Assembly (NCBI GenBank): GCA_964036195.1
Contig: OZ038453.1
Coordinates: 6,463,469-6,527,468, forward strand
DNA length: 64,000 bases
From: Sphaerolaimus hirsutus
Lineage: Eukaryota; Nematoda; Chromadorea; Monhysterida; Sphaerolaimidae
Direction: 5' to 3'
Each line of letters starts with the position of its first letter. Position 1 is the stretch's first letter. Position numbers and translations under genes: made by a program. The notes beneath the pieces were generated by a model, which worked only from the letters and a program-made list of their open reading frames with translations, was not told the origin of the DNA and did no database searches. This document shows, one piece after another, positions 37,029 to 47,226 of this stretch.

Positions 37029-37550
37029 TCAAGTTTCACGATTCAAATTCTTAATGGCTAACATATTTGCGTGTTTAACTGTGGTACAAAAGTTGCACAA
37101 GTTTAAACCGTTTAACCATATTGTATAATAGATACATTTCACACATGAAACATCTTCATACGGTTCGATAAGTGGAACCCTTTGTTGCCTATGTACAATA
37201 AAATGAAATGAGTTGTATGGGGAAATGGGATTCATAAAACTTTGCAATGTTAAACTTTTATCTATTTTCTTTATCAAATAGGAAAATATATTCAATGGAA
37301 TTATTCTACTAGTTGTTAAATGACCTAATAATAATAAAACGGGTGAAGTAACAGACATTTTAACTTCAAAATTCATTTTTAACTTATTTTCCTTGGGAAA
37401 ATTATCAATGTCAGACAAGAAAGTTTGATTAGACATCGCTTTCCGGTTGAAACAAGAATTGTATTTTGTAACACTCCACTTTTGTTTTATATATCTCTTT
37501 TTCACGATTGAACCAATTCTCATCGATTGTCTGTCAAATCTCATCTGCAT
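37029..37550 (-). CDS. Hypothetical element protein with a CxxC-CxxC pair, 173 aa
   Basis: I do not recognise this family. The N-terminal 50 residues are basic. The middle is hydrophobic (SPVLLLLGHL). The C-terminal third contains CVKC, then 15 residues, then CNFC, followed by a histidine, which could form a zinc-binding unit. It sits fourth in the leftward cluster, 9 bp after the preceding stop and 25 bp before the dUTPase start, so it is probably an early accessory gene. The frame is intact. Confidence 0.7.
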   Translation of the reverse strand: MQMRFDRQSMRIGSIVKKRYIKQKWSVTKYNSCFNRKAMSNQTFLSDIDNFPKENKLKMNFEVKMSVTSPVLLLLGHLTTSRIIPLNIFSYLIKKIDKSLTLQSFMNPISPYNSFHFIVHRQQRVPLIEPYEDVSCVKCIYYTIWLNGLNLCNFCTTVKHANMLAIKNLNRET

Positions 37551-37559
37551 GAAATTACG

Positions 37560-37913
37560 TTACAGTTCATCTTCCATCATATATGTATATTCTTCACAAT
37601 CAGATATTTTGATTACATCAATTGTTTTTCGCACATGTTTTGTTAATATTAAAAATGTTTCAATTTCATCACCCGCCTTTTTATCGGCTACTCTTCTACA
37701 CATATAATTAATGGCACTAGATTTTGTTTCAAATTTTATTGCATGACGCGAATTAAAATAGTTTTCATATTCTTTTCTACGTTCAAAATCATCTTTATCA
37801 ATGACATCATCCCAATTTATTTCGATTAAATATCCATAATAACTGTCAGCAAAATCGTTTGATCTGATAAATCGTTTCAATTCCATAAGTATTTTGTTCC
37901 TTTTAGAAGCCAT
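37560..37913 (-). CDS. Hypothetical acidic element protein, 117 aa
   Basis: No family recognised. The protein is rich in Asp, Glu, Lys and aromatic residues, with no signal peptide or membrane span, and ends in an acidic tail (EEYTYMMEDEL). It is third in the leftward cluster, separated by 17 bp from the gene before and 9 bp from the gene after. Compact spacing and an intact frame support it as a real gene; the role is unknown. Confidence 0.65.
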   Translation of the reverse strand: MASKRNKILMELKRFIRSNDFADSYYGYLIEINWDDVIDKDDFERRKEYENYFNSRHAIKFETKSSAINYMCRRVADKKAGDEIETFLILTKHVRKTIDVIKISDCEEYTYMMEDEL

Positions 37914-37930
37914 ACCTAAAAGAAAACATC

Positions 37931-38296
37931 TTAGTTAATATAATCGATTGAAACATCTTTAAGTTGAAATTTATATATACAATGAAACCGATACAAAGAG
38001 TCACACAAATCTATTGGTTTGTTTTTCATGAATTCTGAAGCTGCTTCATAAGTATCAAATATTTCATTATGAGGGGGAAATACAGGAGGACATTCTTTTA
38101 TAAGATTACCTAATTCCATATCGTAATATTTATTTATGTTTGCTCGAGTATTTTTAGTTAACGTGTGCACCCCCGGGACAAACATGACAGACACCACATA
38201 AAAACATTTATCTTGATGTTGGTCTAATATTCTTTTAGATATTTGATTTTGAAGTTTTTCACGATGATTGAGTTGTCCTTGCAAAGATTGTCCCAT
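37931..38296 (-). CDS. Hypothetical element protein, 121 aa
   Basis: No family recognised. The N-terminus is Gln-rich and polar, the middle contains a strand-like CFYVVSVMFVPG segment, and the rest mixes alpha-helical and beta-like stretches without cysteine clusters. Second gene of the leftward cluster, 19 bp after the first. No catalytic motif was seen. Confidence 0.65.
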   Translation of the reverse strand: MGQSLQGQLNHREKLQNQISKRILDQHQDKCFYVVSVMFVPGVHTLTKNTRANINKYYDMELGNLIKECPPVFPPHNEIFDTYEAASEFMKNKPIDLCDSLYRFHCIYKFQLKDVSIDYIN

Positions 38297-38315
38297 ATCT
38301 GAGTTTGACGTTACA

Positions 38316-38825
38316 CTATGATGTTACGCTAGACATAGTTTCATCTGTGTTATCAGATGTCTCACTAATTTCATCGTCAAGCCAAGTAAATATGAAGAGT
38401 GGATTTCGCACGTTCAAATAGAAATTCAAGTCTTCGACAAAAAATGATAATAAAGCTAATCTTGTATTACTGTTTTTATTTCTTTCCTCAATGTAAAAAA
38501 ATACCTTTAATCTAATTTTTTTATCAACATTTTTACATAAATTTAACACCTTTGAAAATTTTTCTTTTCGAACATGCGTCATCAACAAAATATCAAGTTT
38601 AATAGAGTTTGGAAGAATTTTACATTTGTTTCTTATTTTTGAAGCTAATCGACACATACTTATTTTAATTGGAACTTTTTTAATAATGAATTTTGTCCTT
38701 GTAATATCACGTGGGTATATTTCAAAAAGATTATGAAAGTTTTCACTGCTGATTTGGCTATGCAAAACTATTTGTTCACTCAATGTAAGCATTTCAATTT
38801 CAATGTCTTTCTTTGAAACAGCCAT
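38316..38825 (-). CDS. Hypothetical element protein, 169 aa, first gene of leftward cluster
   Basis: No family recognised. It is a Lys/Ile/Leu-rich, probably helical protein whose C-terminus is acidic and Ser/Thr-rich (ETSDNTDETMSS). Starting at 38,825, it is the promoter-proximal gene of the leftward set and diverges from the polymerase gene across a 470-bp control region. A TATA-like box lies about 65 bp upstream. Early regulatory function is an inference from position only. Confidence 0.65.
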   Translation of the reverse strand: MAVSKKDIEIEMLTLSEQIVLHSQISSENFHNLFEIYPRDITRTKFIIKKVPIKISMCRLASKIRNKCKILPNSIKLDILLMTHVRKEKFSKVLNLCKNVDKKIRLKVFFYIEERNKNSNTRLALLSFFVEDLNFYLNVRNPLFIFTWLDDEISETSDNTDETMSSVTS

Positions 38826-39295
38826 CTGAAAATGGTCATGTTACACCCTATAATGGTACCCCATAATAATATGTAAAATGTTTACCTCACCTTTATATAT
38901 TGATGGTCAGTTCAGGTGTGCGTATGCCAAAATGTCCGTATGTCAAGATGCCAAGGTGCAAATGTAAATTATTTGTTTTGCTCACTGCTTCAGATTGCTT
39001 GGTGCAATTGAATGAATGTTTTCTCTGAGATCAAAAGTCCCATTTTATATCACCCTAACATGGCAAAATGCCAACTATAAGAGTACATTATCAAAACAGG
39101 TTTCACCCCATTACATATCATTTTTAATACATGGCAATGTGCCAGTTGTTGATGCTATTTTTTAATGTACAGATCAAAACAGGTTTGTATGCAATACAAA
39201 CTAGTTTACAATACATGGCAAAATGCCAAAACAGAAAGGTATAAAATCGAACCATCTTTTCTAGACAATCTCATTGAGAAAATTTTCCTCTCATT
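38826..39295. promoter_or_regulatory. Divergent control region between leftward cluster and polymerase
   Basis: Rightward side: palindromes TGGC-N5-GCCA at 39,061-39,073, 39,132-39,144 and 39,216-39,228, then a TATA box (GGTATAAAA, about 39,239) and the polymerase ATG at 39,296. Leftward side: a minus-strand ATATATAAAGG box near 38,893-38,901, with degenerate half-sites (TGTCAAGATGCCAAG at 38,941) behind it. The N5 spacing is that of nuclear factor I sites. Confidence 0.6.
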
Positions 39296-42200
39296 ATGGC
39301 ACAACAAAAATCATACAAACTGGTAGACAGTCCACCACCACCTGAAACTCCGATGTCTGTGGAGGAACCATCTTCGGACGAGCTCAATGAGGCGGATATA
39401 TCAGAATATGAGGAAACTGAAGAGGTCAGTTTGAATAGGCATTATGAATATCTTAAGGATAATATTAAGGATATCGAAAAGTATGACCCCACTTGGAAAG
39501 AATTGTTTTTAATAGAAGAACCGTGGTATGAAAAAAACGGTAAATTTTACACAAACTATTACGTGTATAATGTCAAGTTTTCACCAAATCTTGAAGATAA
39601 AATAAATGACCCTATTACATTTTTAGAATATATTTTAGCAAAATGTTTGGAAAAAGTTTATATGGATGTGTTTCAGAATATTAAAGAAAATAAAAAAATA
39701 TACGTAGGTGTGAAGGTCATGTCCAAAAGTTTTGACCGTGGATATATTTTAACAAAAATGACACATATAAACCAAGTTTCAATTGCATCTATTTTGAATA
39801 GAGTGGAAATGATATTTCAATCTGCTGGTATAGAAGAAGATAATTTATTAAATGGTTTTTCAGTTAATATAACAACTGTAGAAAAACAAAATATGATTGC
39901 AAAAGGATTTGACCCATTAACAAAATTTTTACCAGATTTACAAAGTAAGATAGAATACCATAAACGGGCTATGTATTCTCCACCATATATTGATTCACTG
40001 AATGATCAGTGTTTACCGATATGTATTTATATGGGACGTCAAAGTTTGTTGGCTGCCTCAACAAAAAAGAATAATTTTTTCCAAAGGTATAAAAAGAGAA
40101 ATAAATCTGGTGAATATGGTTTATTAGAAAGGGATGTTGGACATTTCATACATTTTGCAACTATAAATTTCAAATACAATAGAAATAATAATGACATGTT
40201 TGAAAATGTAACTATTTTAATTAAAGCAATAAATAAATATGTACCAACATCTAAACTAATGGATTATGGGTGTAGGGTATGGGCTCTGAAAGATGGTTGT
40301 ATGGAAATAATATTTCAAGAATCAAATGGGAAAAAGAATATTGCATGGATTGATTTGTTGCATGATAAAAATCATGTCGTATTGATAAGGTCTATTAGTT
40401 CTATAGCAAATTGCTACCGCGTAACCGATTGCTGTAATAAAATTTTATACAATAAGGGAACTATATGTAAATGTTCCAAATCCGCTTGTCCAATGTGTTA
40501 CGACCCCGTAATTTGCCCCATAGATAAAGGAAAAAATACTATAATATGTCAATTATGCAATAGATCTTTTTATAATTCAAAATGCTATGAAAATCACCTC
40601 AAAAATGTTTATCCAGATAAGTCAAATTTCACCATAACTAAAGTGTATGGTTCTGATAGCTCAGACGAAGATTGTTCCGTTAACAAAAAAGACATTGAAA
40701 AATTGCAAGAAAAAAAAGTGGTGAAACCGCTAACTGTATGTCAATGTATACAATATTGTAGTGAATGCAATAGAAAAATAATAATGGGTCAAAATCACGA
40801 AAATTGTGGTTTTACAAAGTGTTCGTATTGTAAGATATTTGTACCAAAGGAAAAAACATTTAGAGAACATCAGTTTGAATGTTATTTACAGAGACCAATA
40901 CCTTTTGAAGACAAGCACCCAAATAAACCGTTTCAAATAATTTTTTATGACACAGAAACATACCAAAAATCAATAAAAAGTATTGATAAAAAGTGGGGTA
41001 GTTCATCAACTGAGTGTGTACAACAACAACAACGTATAATACATTCAACATATGCTGTTTATTGCGTTAAACGATGCAATAATTGTTTTTTCAGTTTGAA
41101 TGCGTGTGAACAATGTTTAGAATCCGTAAAGTTTTTCTATGGATTGAACGCAATTGAACAATTTTATTACTTTTTGATGGATTATAAGAAACACACCAAT
41201 TTAACAGTTATAGCACATAATTTGAGCTTTGACTTGTGTGAAATTTTGGCTATTTTTATTAAAAATGGACATATCCCTAATATATTACTTTCCAATGCAC
41301 GTAGGATTTTTTACATGCGTTTAAATAACAGATTAAGCTTTCTTTGTTCCCTCAAATATTTCCCCATGAGTTTAGCTCAAGTCGGTAAGGCATTCAACTG
41401 TAAAATACGAAAAGGTAATTTTCCACACGGTTTGATTTCGGAACATAACTTGAATGATGTTTATGATAAATTACCAGCAATTGAATATTATGATGTGGTT
41501 AATATGAAAAATGACGATCAGAGAATGTTTTCGGAATGGTATGAAAAAAATAAAATGCAAGCATTTGATGTGAAAAAGGAATGTTTTGAATACATAAAAT
41601 CAGACGTGTTGGTATTACAAGAAGCATTTTGCAAGTTTTCAAAAGAAATTTTTGATAGTTTTGGAATTATTCCACATTTGAATTCTAAAAGTATAAGTTC
41701 ATTAGCCAATTTCATATGGAAATCACAACACATGGAACCGTTGAGTATAGTTCACACTCCACCACATAATAGTTTTAGTACGGGTGATAATCAATCAATG
41801 TGGGCTTTGAAAAGCATTGTAGCATTATCAAAATACTACAATAACCCATATATTCAATATGCTAGATCACAAGGAGGTGAGAAAACAGTAATATGTTACG
41901 ATTCAGAGACTCGTAGTTTTAGAAATTTCAAAGTTGATTGCGTGGTATACAAAGATGCAGAAAAAACTGAAGTGGACTTTTACAGAGAAATGCTAGGTTG
42001 TGTAATCCATGGGTGTCGTCGCTGCATGAAAGTTAGATATGCTAGATTTAGACAGTCGCATTTAACACATAAAGAAAATTATGAAAAAACCATGAAAAGA
42101 ATAAATATGATTGAAAAACAAACCAATAAACGTGTGGAAATGTGGTGGATGTGTGATGTTGACCAATTAAGAAAGGATAGTAAAAAGTTTGCAATCATTT

Positions 42201-43753
42201 TTAATAGGACAAAGATTAGAAATCCTCTCAATATGAGGGATGCTTTTTTTGGGGGCAGAACGGAGCTTTTTAGTTGCTTTGCTAGTACAAATCCAAACGG
42301 TAATTTGTTTACTGATAATTTACCATTAGACTATAACCCAAATTCAACTATAAATGCGATAGATGTAGTTTCCATGTACCCAGCCGCTATGAAAAAGTTC
42401 CCCATGCCTATAAAGGCACCTAGAGTAATAACGCAAGAGGAATTAAAGTTTTTAAGGGGGCGTACGAGAAAGGAATTACCGTTTGCCGCAGGTGTTTTGC
42501 AATGTGACATTTTACCACCAAAAGATTTACTATTACCATGTTTACCAACAAAAATCAACGAGTTTTCTGTATACACGCTATGTTATACCTGCGCCAAAAA
42601 GTATGTGGGGGGTAAACATGAATTACCACCTCCCAATGGGTCGTATAAGTGCACGTGTACGAATAACGAAAGAAAGTTATCTGGAACATGGTCAATTAAT
42701 TGTATAAATATGGCGCTGGAAAGAAACTATAGAATTTTACACGCGTATGAGGCACTCGTATACGATCACGTAGTTCAGTGGACTCCAGAAACACCCGAAA
42801 GAGGTGTGTTTAGTAGCTTTATTGATAAAATTTTTGTTCAAAAAGTTTTATCAGCTAAACACAATTTCAAAAATGATCAAGAAAAACGAGATTTCTGCGA
42901 AAAGTTTGCTGAAATTGAGAGATGTTATCTGGACCCAGATAAATTTGAAGAAAATTCAGCAAAAAGTAGGGTATGTAAACTACTCCTTAATAGCTCATAT
43001 GGGCAATTGGGTTTAAACACCCAAAAGTCTAAATATGTGTTCATTAAGGATCCCGTTAAATTTATGAATACGGTATTTTCACCAGTAAATGAAATTGAAG
43101 AAGTTTTCATTATGAACGATAATGTGGCTAGAGTCAAAATGCAAACTTCAAATGAGTATGTACAAAATTCAACCAATTCTTGCTTAATTCTCGCATTGTA
43201 TATTACTAGTTATTCGCGTACAATTTTACAACATTTATTAGAAGAATTATCATATAATCAACTATTATATACCGATACAGATTCATGTTATTATGTAGCA
43301 ACTCAAAGCGATAATCACCCAAAAATAAACCCTGGTTTTTTGGGTGAATTGAGCTCTGAAGTTCCACATGACCAATTTGTGAGTGAATTTATAGGCATCG
43401 CTAACAAGTTTTATTCCATGACCTATAGGAAAAAGGTTGATCCAAATAATGCATATACTGTATTAAAAGCAAAGGGTGTGAGACTAACAGCTAAAAATAA
43501 GTATTTATTACAAAGTAATGAGCTTAAAAAGCAACTGATTTCATATTTCTCGCCACAATTGTGTACACCGCATTACTTATATACCCAGAATTTGATTTTT
43601 AGGAATAATCCGTGTTTGACATCTATAACAACTAGTACGGTTAATAAAAGGGTTCATTTCCAGTTAAAGAAACGCTATCATTATTGGTTTGGTAATAGAC
43701 CTTATTCTATCCCTTGGGGTTTCTCTGGAAATTTACCTCACAACAATGGATGA
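39296..43753 (+). CDS. polB: Protein-primed family B DNA polymerase (Polinton type), 1485 aa
   Basis: Replicative polymerase of the element. Exonuclease motifs: FYDTET (about residue 550), HNLSFD (about 640), YIKSD (about 765). Polymerase motifs: A, DVVSMYPAA (about 1022); B, KLLLNSSYG (about 1228); C, YTDTDS (about 1325). The long N-terminal part has two Cys/His clusters (about 378-438 and 480-530) usual for these enzymes. A GC-x-x-HGC-x-x-C module at about 900 resembles the endonuclease-like insert found in Polinton polymerases. Such enzymes start synthesis from a terminal protein. The frame is intact and all catalytic aspartates are present. Its stop overlaps the ATPase start by 8 bases. 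TATA and palindromes upstream. Confidence 0.95.
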   Translation: MAQQKSYKLVDSPPPPETPMSVEEPSSDELNEADISEYEETEEVSLNRHYEYLKDNIKDIEKYDPTWKELFLIEEPWYEKNGKFYTNYYVYNVKFSPNLEDKINDPITFLEYILAKCLEKVYMDVFQNIKENKKIYVGVKVMSKSFDRGYILTKMTHINQVSIASILNRVEMIFQSAGIEEDNLLNGFSVNITTVEKQNMIAKGFDPLTKFLPDLQSKIEYHKRAMYSPPYIDSLNDQCLPICIYMGRQSLLAASTKKNNFFQRYKKRNKSGEYGLLERDVGHFIHFATINFKYNRNNNDMFENVTILIKAINKYVPTSKLMDYGCRVWALKDGCMEIIFQESNGKKNIAWIDLLHDKNHVVLIRSISSIANCYRVTDCCNKILYNKGTICKCSKSACPMCYDPVICPIDKGKNTIICQLCNRSFYNSKCYENHLKNVYPDKSNFTITKVYGSDSSDEDCSVNKKDIEKLQEKKVVKPLTVCQCIQYCSECNRKIIMGQNHENCGFTKCSYCKIFVPKEKTFREHQFECYLQRPIPFEDKHPNKPFQIIFYDTETYQKSIKSIDKKWGSSSTECVQQQQRIIHSTYAVYCVKRCNNCFFSLNACEQCLESVKFFYGLNAIEQFYYFLMDYKKHTNLTVIAHNLSFDLCEILAIFIKNGHIPNILLSNARRIFYMRLNNRLSFLCSLKYFPMSLAQVGKAFNCKIRKGNFPHGLISEHNLNDVYDKLPAIEYYDVVNMKNDDQRMFSEWYEKNKMQAFDVKKECFEYIKSDVLVLQEAFCKFSKEIFDSFGIIPHLNSKSISSLANFIWKSQHMEPLSIVHTPPHNSFSTGDNQSMWALKSIVALSKYYNNPYIQYARSQGGEKTVICYDSETRSFRNFKVDCVVYKDAEKTEVDFYREMLGCVIHGCRRCMKVRYARFRQSHLTHKENYEKTMKRINMIEKQTNKRVEMWWMCDVDQLRKDSKKFAIIFNRTKIRNPLNMRDAFFGGRTELFSCFASTNPNGNLFTDNLPLDYNPNSTINAIDVVSMYPAAMKKFPMPIKAPRVITQEELKFLRGRTRKELPFAAGVLQCDILPPKDLLLPCLPTKINEFSVYTLCYTCAKKYVGGKHELPPPNGSYKCTCTNNERKLSGTWSINCINMALERNYRILHAYEALVYDHVVQWTPETPERGVFSSFIDKIFVQKVLSAKHNFKNDQEKRDFCEKFAEIERCYLDPDKFEENSAKSRVCKLLLNSSYGQLGLNTQKSKYVFIKDPVKFMNTVFSPVNEIEEVFIMNDNVARVKMQTSNEYVQNSTNSCLILALYITSYSRTILQHLLEELSYNQLLYTDTDSCYYVATQSDNHPKINPGFLGELSSEVPHDQFVSEFIGIANKFYSMTYRKKVDPNNAYTVLKAKGVRLTAKNKYLLQSNELKKQLISYFSPQLCTPHYLYTQNLIFRNNPCLTSITTSTVNKRVHFQLKKRYHYWFGNRPYSIPWGFSGNLPHNNG

Positions 43754-44489
43754 TAAGTATTTTACGGAAGATGATGTAAAGTTTGCTAATTATGGTCAAT
43801 CGTATTTAATTATAGGTCCCAGTAGATCAGGAAAAAGTAATTTTTGTTTAAAGTTTATACAAAACGCTTTAAATGGATCACTCAAGCTGGAAACATCACC
43901 AGACAAAGTTTTGATATGCTCTGGCAGTAATCAACACAACCACCCCGTATATCAAAAACTACAACAGCAATATCCAGACAAAGTTGAAATATTAGAGAGG
44001 AACAAAGTACCATCATTAACAGCCCTAGAAGATACAAATTTGGCGCAAATTGTTGTGTTTGATGATATGCAGCTAGTGTTACCGCGCTGGTACACGAACA
44101 GACTGATTACAAACACGGTGAGTCACAGTCAAAAGTTAATTGTTCTACTACAATCACATGACCCTTTCGTAGATCATAGCCAAAAAATCGTTCGAAGAAA
44201 CTGTACATTTTTAATATTATTCAGATATCCAACTGAACACGTAGTTCAAAATCTCGCCTCTAGTTGGTTTGGTAAATCTGAGCAAAAACGAAGATTTATT
44301 CAAGCGTATAATGATGCTATAAAAGATCCGTATGGGTATTTAATGGTCAATTTTCAACATATAAACCCTATATTTCAGGCAAGATCAAACATTTTTCAAG
44401 AGCGCGGGAATCATCAAATTATATACGACATAGCAGCCAACAACCTCGGTCAAAACAGTGAAAACTATTTTACTGTATCCCAGAAATAA
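43746..44489 (+). CDS. Genome-packaging ATPase (FtsK/HerA, A32-like), 247 aa
   Basis: Motor that pumps DNA into capsids in Polintons, adenovirus-like and large DNA viruses. Walker A is GPSRSGKS (residues 24-31) and Walker B is IVVFDDMQ (about 103-110), followed by a conserved-looking LLQSHDP segment. I start at 43,746, whose ATG overlaps the polymerase stop (ATGGATGA), because it gives the usual short N-terminus before Walker A. The last base of its stop is shared with the next ATG (TAATG). Confidence 0.92.
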   Translation: MDDKYFTEDDVKFANYGQSYLIIGPSRSGKSNFCLKFIQNALNGSLKLETSPDKVLICSGSNQHNHPVYQKLQQQYPDKVEILERNKVPSLTALEDTNLAQIVVFDDMQLVLPRWYTNRLITNTVSHSQKLIVLLQSHDPFVDHSQKIVRRNCTFLILFRYPTEHVVQNLASSWFGKSEQKRRFIQAYNDAIKDPYGYLMVNFQHINPIFQARSNIFQERGNHQIIYDIAANNLGQNSENYFTVSQK

Positions 44490-44830
44490 TGAAGAATGAA
44501 AGAATTGTACCCAGAATAAAAAAGTGCAGACAAAAATTGATAAAAATGGCCGCAAAATCAAATGACAAACAACTGAGACAGTTTTTTAAGAGAACCAGCA
44601 ATGAAGTGATCTGTTCCATTATAGATATATCGTATAATGTTTTAAACAATGATGAATTACAGAATATTATAAATAAATCTGTTAAGGAATCACTAGAATA
44701 TTTTATGCCATTGTTAAAATTATTGTCAAACTGTCAGTCTATAAAAAAGGCTAGAAATTTACTTATAAGGCACGCTTCATTACATTTGATGAGGTTACTT
44801 GTCAAATCAGTCGTTTTGAAAGTTGTATAA
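44489..44830 (+). CDS. Small basic element protein, 113 aa
   Basis: Lys/Arg-rich and helical. A NEVICSIIDISYNVLN segment, followed by a basic tail, resembles by eye the small basic proteins found beside the packaging ATPase in other Polintons and adintoviruses. I cannot confirm homology without a profile search. It is joined by TAATG to both neighbours, suggesting one coordinated late transcript. Possible roles are DNA binding or virion core; neither is shown. Confidence 0.6.
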   Translation: MKNERIVPRIKKCRQKLIKMAAKSNDKQLRQFFKRTSNEVICSIIDISYNVLNNDELQNIINKSVKESLEYFMPLLKLLSNCQSIKKARNLLIRHASLHLMRLLVKSVVLKVV

Positions 44831-45840
44831 TGGATACTCACAAATCCAATTTGAGTGTCAATGATTTCAAGTATGTATTAAAGAAATTTGTGGATCAACA
44901 GATTGGGAAAGAACAATTGCAAAGTATAATAAATGACATAATGACAAGTAAACGTTTGACAGAAAGACAAAAGCTCCATTTACTGTATGCAGCTAGAGAT
45001 AAAATATCAACCATATTAAATTCAAAAAATGTAAGTGCAAACAATTCTTTTCCATCACAAAATATTATCACGCCACCTTCGTCACCAACCAATAATCAAC
45101 CACCTAATAATCAACCACCCAATAATCAACCACCCAATATTCAATCCCCCAATGGACAATCTTCACCAGAATTTTTTACTCCACCACTTACTCAAGCTCG
45201 TAAGCAGCAATCTCGTAAAAAGAGAACATTATATCAAACATTGTTGAAAAGTCGTCCTCGAAAGTTTACAAAACAATCAAATACTCCAGCAAATAGAAAA
45301 CAATTAACTGTTCCACAAAAAGTAGATGGCGACATTAAACAGGAATCACCGACGAGACGTGCGTTAGAGTATGAAGATGGTTCAGAAAATGTTCACCCAA
45401 TGCTTACACCCTCATCCTCAACCATCCCAACCACCTCAATCAATAGAGCAACGCCTAAATTATTATATAATGCAGATGATTCCCCAGAAGTGAAATCTAA
45501 AATGAAAGAATTGCACACAAAGTTTAAAAATAAAGTCCCGGTCACTAAACATAATCAAATTATTAGCCCTCTGAGAAAAAAACCCCTACCAAGAACAAAT
45601 TATTCTGATGTTTTACGTTATTTAGCTCTTAAATATTTGGGGCACAAACCTCTATTTAAAGTAAACCCACCGGTCGGGTTTGATGAATTCACAGAATACA
45701 TACAAACAACTGAGAGACATACACGATCATCACACGAACAGAAAGTGAGTAATTTGCTTGGTAAAGGTGGTTCAAGACAGCGGCCGCGGCGTGTAGTAAA
45801 GTCAGCTATTGGATGGCTCCAAAAGAAATGCCGACCTTGA
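44830..45840 (+). CDS. Proline/Asn-rich virion protein candidate with a protease site, 336 aa
   Basis: No clear family. The N-terminal 65 residues are helical. Then comes a low-complexity PPNNQPPNN tract (about 80-100), a basic middle, and a structured C-terminal part with GFDEFTEYI. Near the end, NLLGKGGS matches the adenain cleavage consensus (M/I/L)-X-G-X|G. Cutting there would free a basic peptide ending IGWLQKKCRP, with one cysteine near the terminus. That is reminiscent of adenovirus pVI and its protease cofactor peptide (inference). It overlaps the integrase start by 28 bases. Confidence 0.6.
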   Translation: MDTHKSNLSVNDFKYVLKKFVDQQIGKEQLQSIINDIMTSKRLTERQKLHLLYAARDKISTILNSKNVSANNSFPSQNIITPPSSPTNNQPPNNQPPNNQPPNIQSPNGQSSPEFFTPPLTQARKQQSRKKRTLYQTLLKSRPRKFTKQSNTPANRKQLTVPQKVDGDIKQESPTRRALEYEDGSENVHPMLTPSSSTIPTTSINRATPKLLYNADDSPEVKSKMKELHTKFKNKVPVTKHNQIISPLRKKPLPRTNYSDVLRYLALKYLGHKPLFKVNPPVGFDEFTEYIQTTERHTRSSHEQKVSNLLGKGGSRQRPRRVVKSAIGWLQKKCRP

Positions 45841-46886
45841 ATAAAAAACAAGAATCATTATTAAAATATTTGTGGTATGGTCGATATAAAAAAGGTAAAA
45901 TAACAGCAAAAAAAATAACCCAAGGTCTGCTTTCACGTGCTCAAGTATTGTACAATGAAGCTAAGAAACATGATAAAAAAATAACCATTCAACTAGTTAA
46001 TAATTGGTTAAAAAAACAACATGGTTATATTTTTGCAAAACAGGCAAAAAGATTGAAAAGATTCACTAGACCTGTCATAAGTACAGGTTTATACAAATGT
46101 GTTAGTATTGATTTAGCTTTTTTAGGACCACCCAAAACTAATTATGGGAACACAGCTGTTTTATTGGCAGTCGACACTTTTTCAGATATGATTCATTTCA
46201 GGATATGTAAGAATAAAACAGCTAACCATATGACGCAAAAATTTGAAGAAATTTTGAGAGAAATAGAAGGTAGAGGTGGTTCAGTAGAAACAGTTTTTTG
46301 TGATTTTGCCGCAGAATTTTTAAGTAAACAATTTACAGAATTTTTGGAGAGTGAAAGAATAACGTTAACACCACTAGCATCTTATCAAAAAAATTCTCCG
46401 GTAGAAAAAGTTATTTCAACTATACGAATGAAATTAGCTAGGTTCTATGCAACCACTAAACACAGACGTTACTACTTTGCTTTAGCCAAAATTATCAATT
46501 CTATAAACAGAACACCGCGAAAGTATTTAAATGACAAGGCACCGATTCAGTTGACCATTTTTGATGACAGACAAGTATTTAAGAAGCGATTTCAACCGAA
46601 GCTCGATCGTGGATCTATTAAAAACATACCTCCGAGTAAAAGACCAAAAGTTAAATTTGCGTTGAATGATCCTGTAAGAGTGAGAATTCATAAAACTTTT
46701 AGCAAGTCAACGGATCAAAAGTTTTCATCAAATATATACTATATAGCAAAAATAAAAGATACATTTATACCATATACATATTACATTTCAAAAGTCAAGG
46801 ACGCAAATCAGTCAGAAATTTTACCCAAGGTTTATTACGCCGGAGATATTATAAATGCTGAGGAAAATGGACAAGACGAATCATGA
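45813..46886 (+). CDS. Retroviral-type DDE integrase, 357 aa
   Basis: Joins element ends to host DNA. The catalytic core shows the first Asp in VSIDLAFLG (about residue 99), the second in FCDFAAEFL (about 165) and the Glu in NSPVEKVI, 33 residues later. A C-terminal SH3-like region follows (KFALNDPVRVR). The N-terminal third is basic and helical. An alternative start at 45,828 shortens the overlap with the preceding gene. This gene is the hallmark separating Polintons from purely viral relatives. All three acidic residues are intact. Confidence 0.9.
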   Translation: MAPKEMPTLNKKQESLLKYLWYGRYKKGKITAKKITQGLLSRAQVLYNEAKKHDKKITIQLVNNWLKKQHGYIFAKQAKRLKRFTRPVISTGLYKCVSIDLAFLGPPKTNYGNTAVLLAVDTFSDMIHFRICKNKTANHMTQKFEEILREIEGRGGSVETVFCDFAAEFLSKQFTEFLESERITLTPLASYQKNSPVEKVISTIRMKLARFYATTKHRRYYFALAKIINSINRTPRKYLNDKAPIQLTIFDDRQVFKKRFQPKLDRGSIKNIPPSKRPKVKFALNDPVRVRIHKTFSKSTDQKFSSNIYYIAKIKDTFIPYTYYISKVKDANQSEILPKVYYAGDIINAEENGQDES

Positions 46887-47226
46887 TGTATATAAAAAGA
46901 CTATTGAACCTATGGTTTCAGCCAGAGGAGGTCATCAGACGACGACGACAACAAAGAATAACTCTTGTACCATAAATAAAAAGTTAGTCCTGCAAGCAGG
47001 CATCACATTTATTCAATGCTTAACTGTCATTACTGTATTAATATATATTACAACGCATGTACCAAAAAAAACTATTTATGAGAAATCACCCGAAATTTTG
47101 AGAGCTTTTTTAAGGATTTTTGATAGAAAAACGTCACAAGATCAAGTTTACGATTTAATATTTGCGAATCACAGAAACGTTTCTTCTTCTTCTTCAACAA
47201 CAAGAGATAATGGAGGCAAAGTCTAG
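46855..47226 (+). CDS. Single-span membrane protein, about 119-123 aa
   Basis: No family recognised. A polar N-terminus of about 50 residues is followed by a clear membrane segment (AGITFIQCLTVITVLIYIT) and a basic C-terminal region with a Ser-rich end. It overlaps the integrase 3' end by 20-32 bases (starts at 46,855 or 46,867) and the penton gene by 17 bases. Small membrane proteins in this position could act in virion assembly or membrane passage, but nothing in the sequence proves this. Confidence 0.6.
   Translation: MLRKMDKTNHDVYKKTIEPMVSARGGHQTTTTTKNNSCTINKKLVLQAGITFIQCLTVITVLIYITTHVPKKTIYEKSPEILRAFLRIFDRKTSQDQVYDLIFANHRNVSSSSSTTRDNGGKV

Noticed and set aside
36554-37039. Upstream dUTPase start at 37,039
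   Set aside because: It would add 12 unalignable residues and overlap the preceding gene; the 37,003 ATG gives the normal N-terminus.
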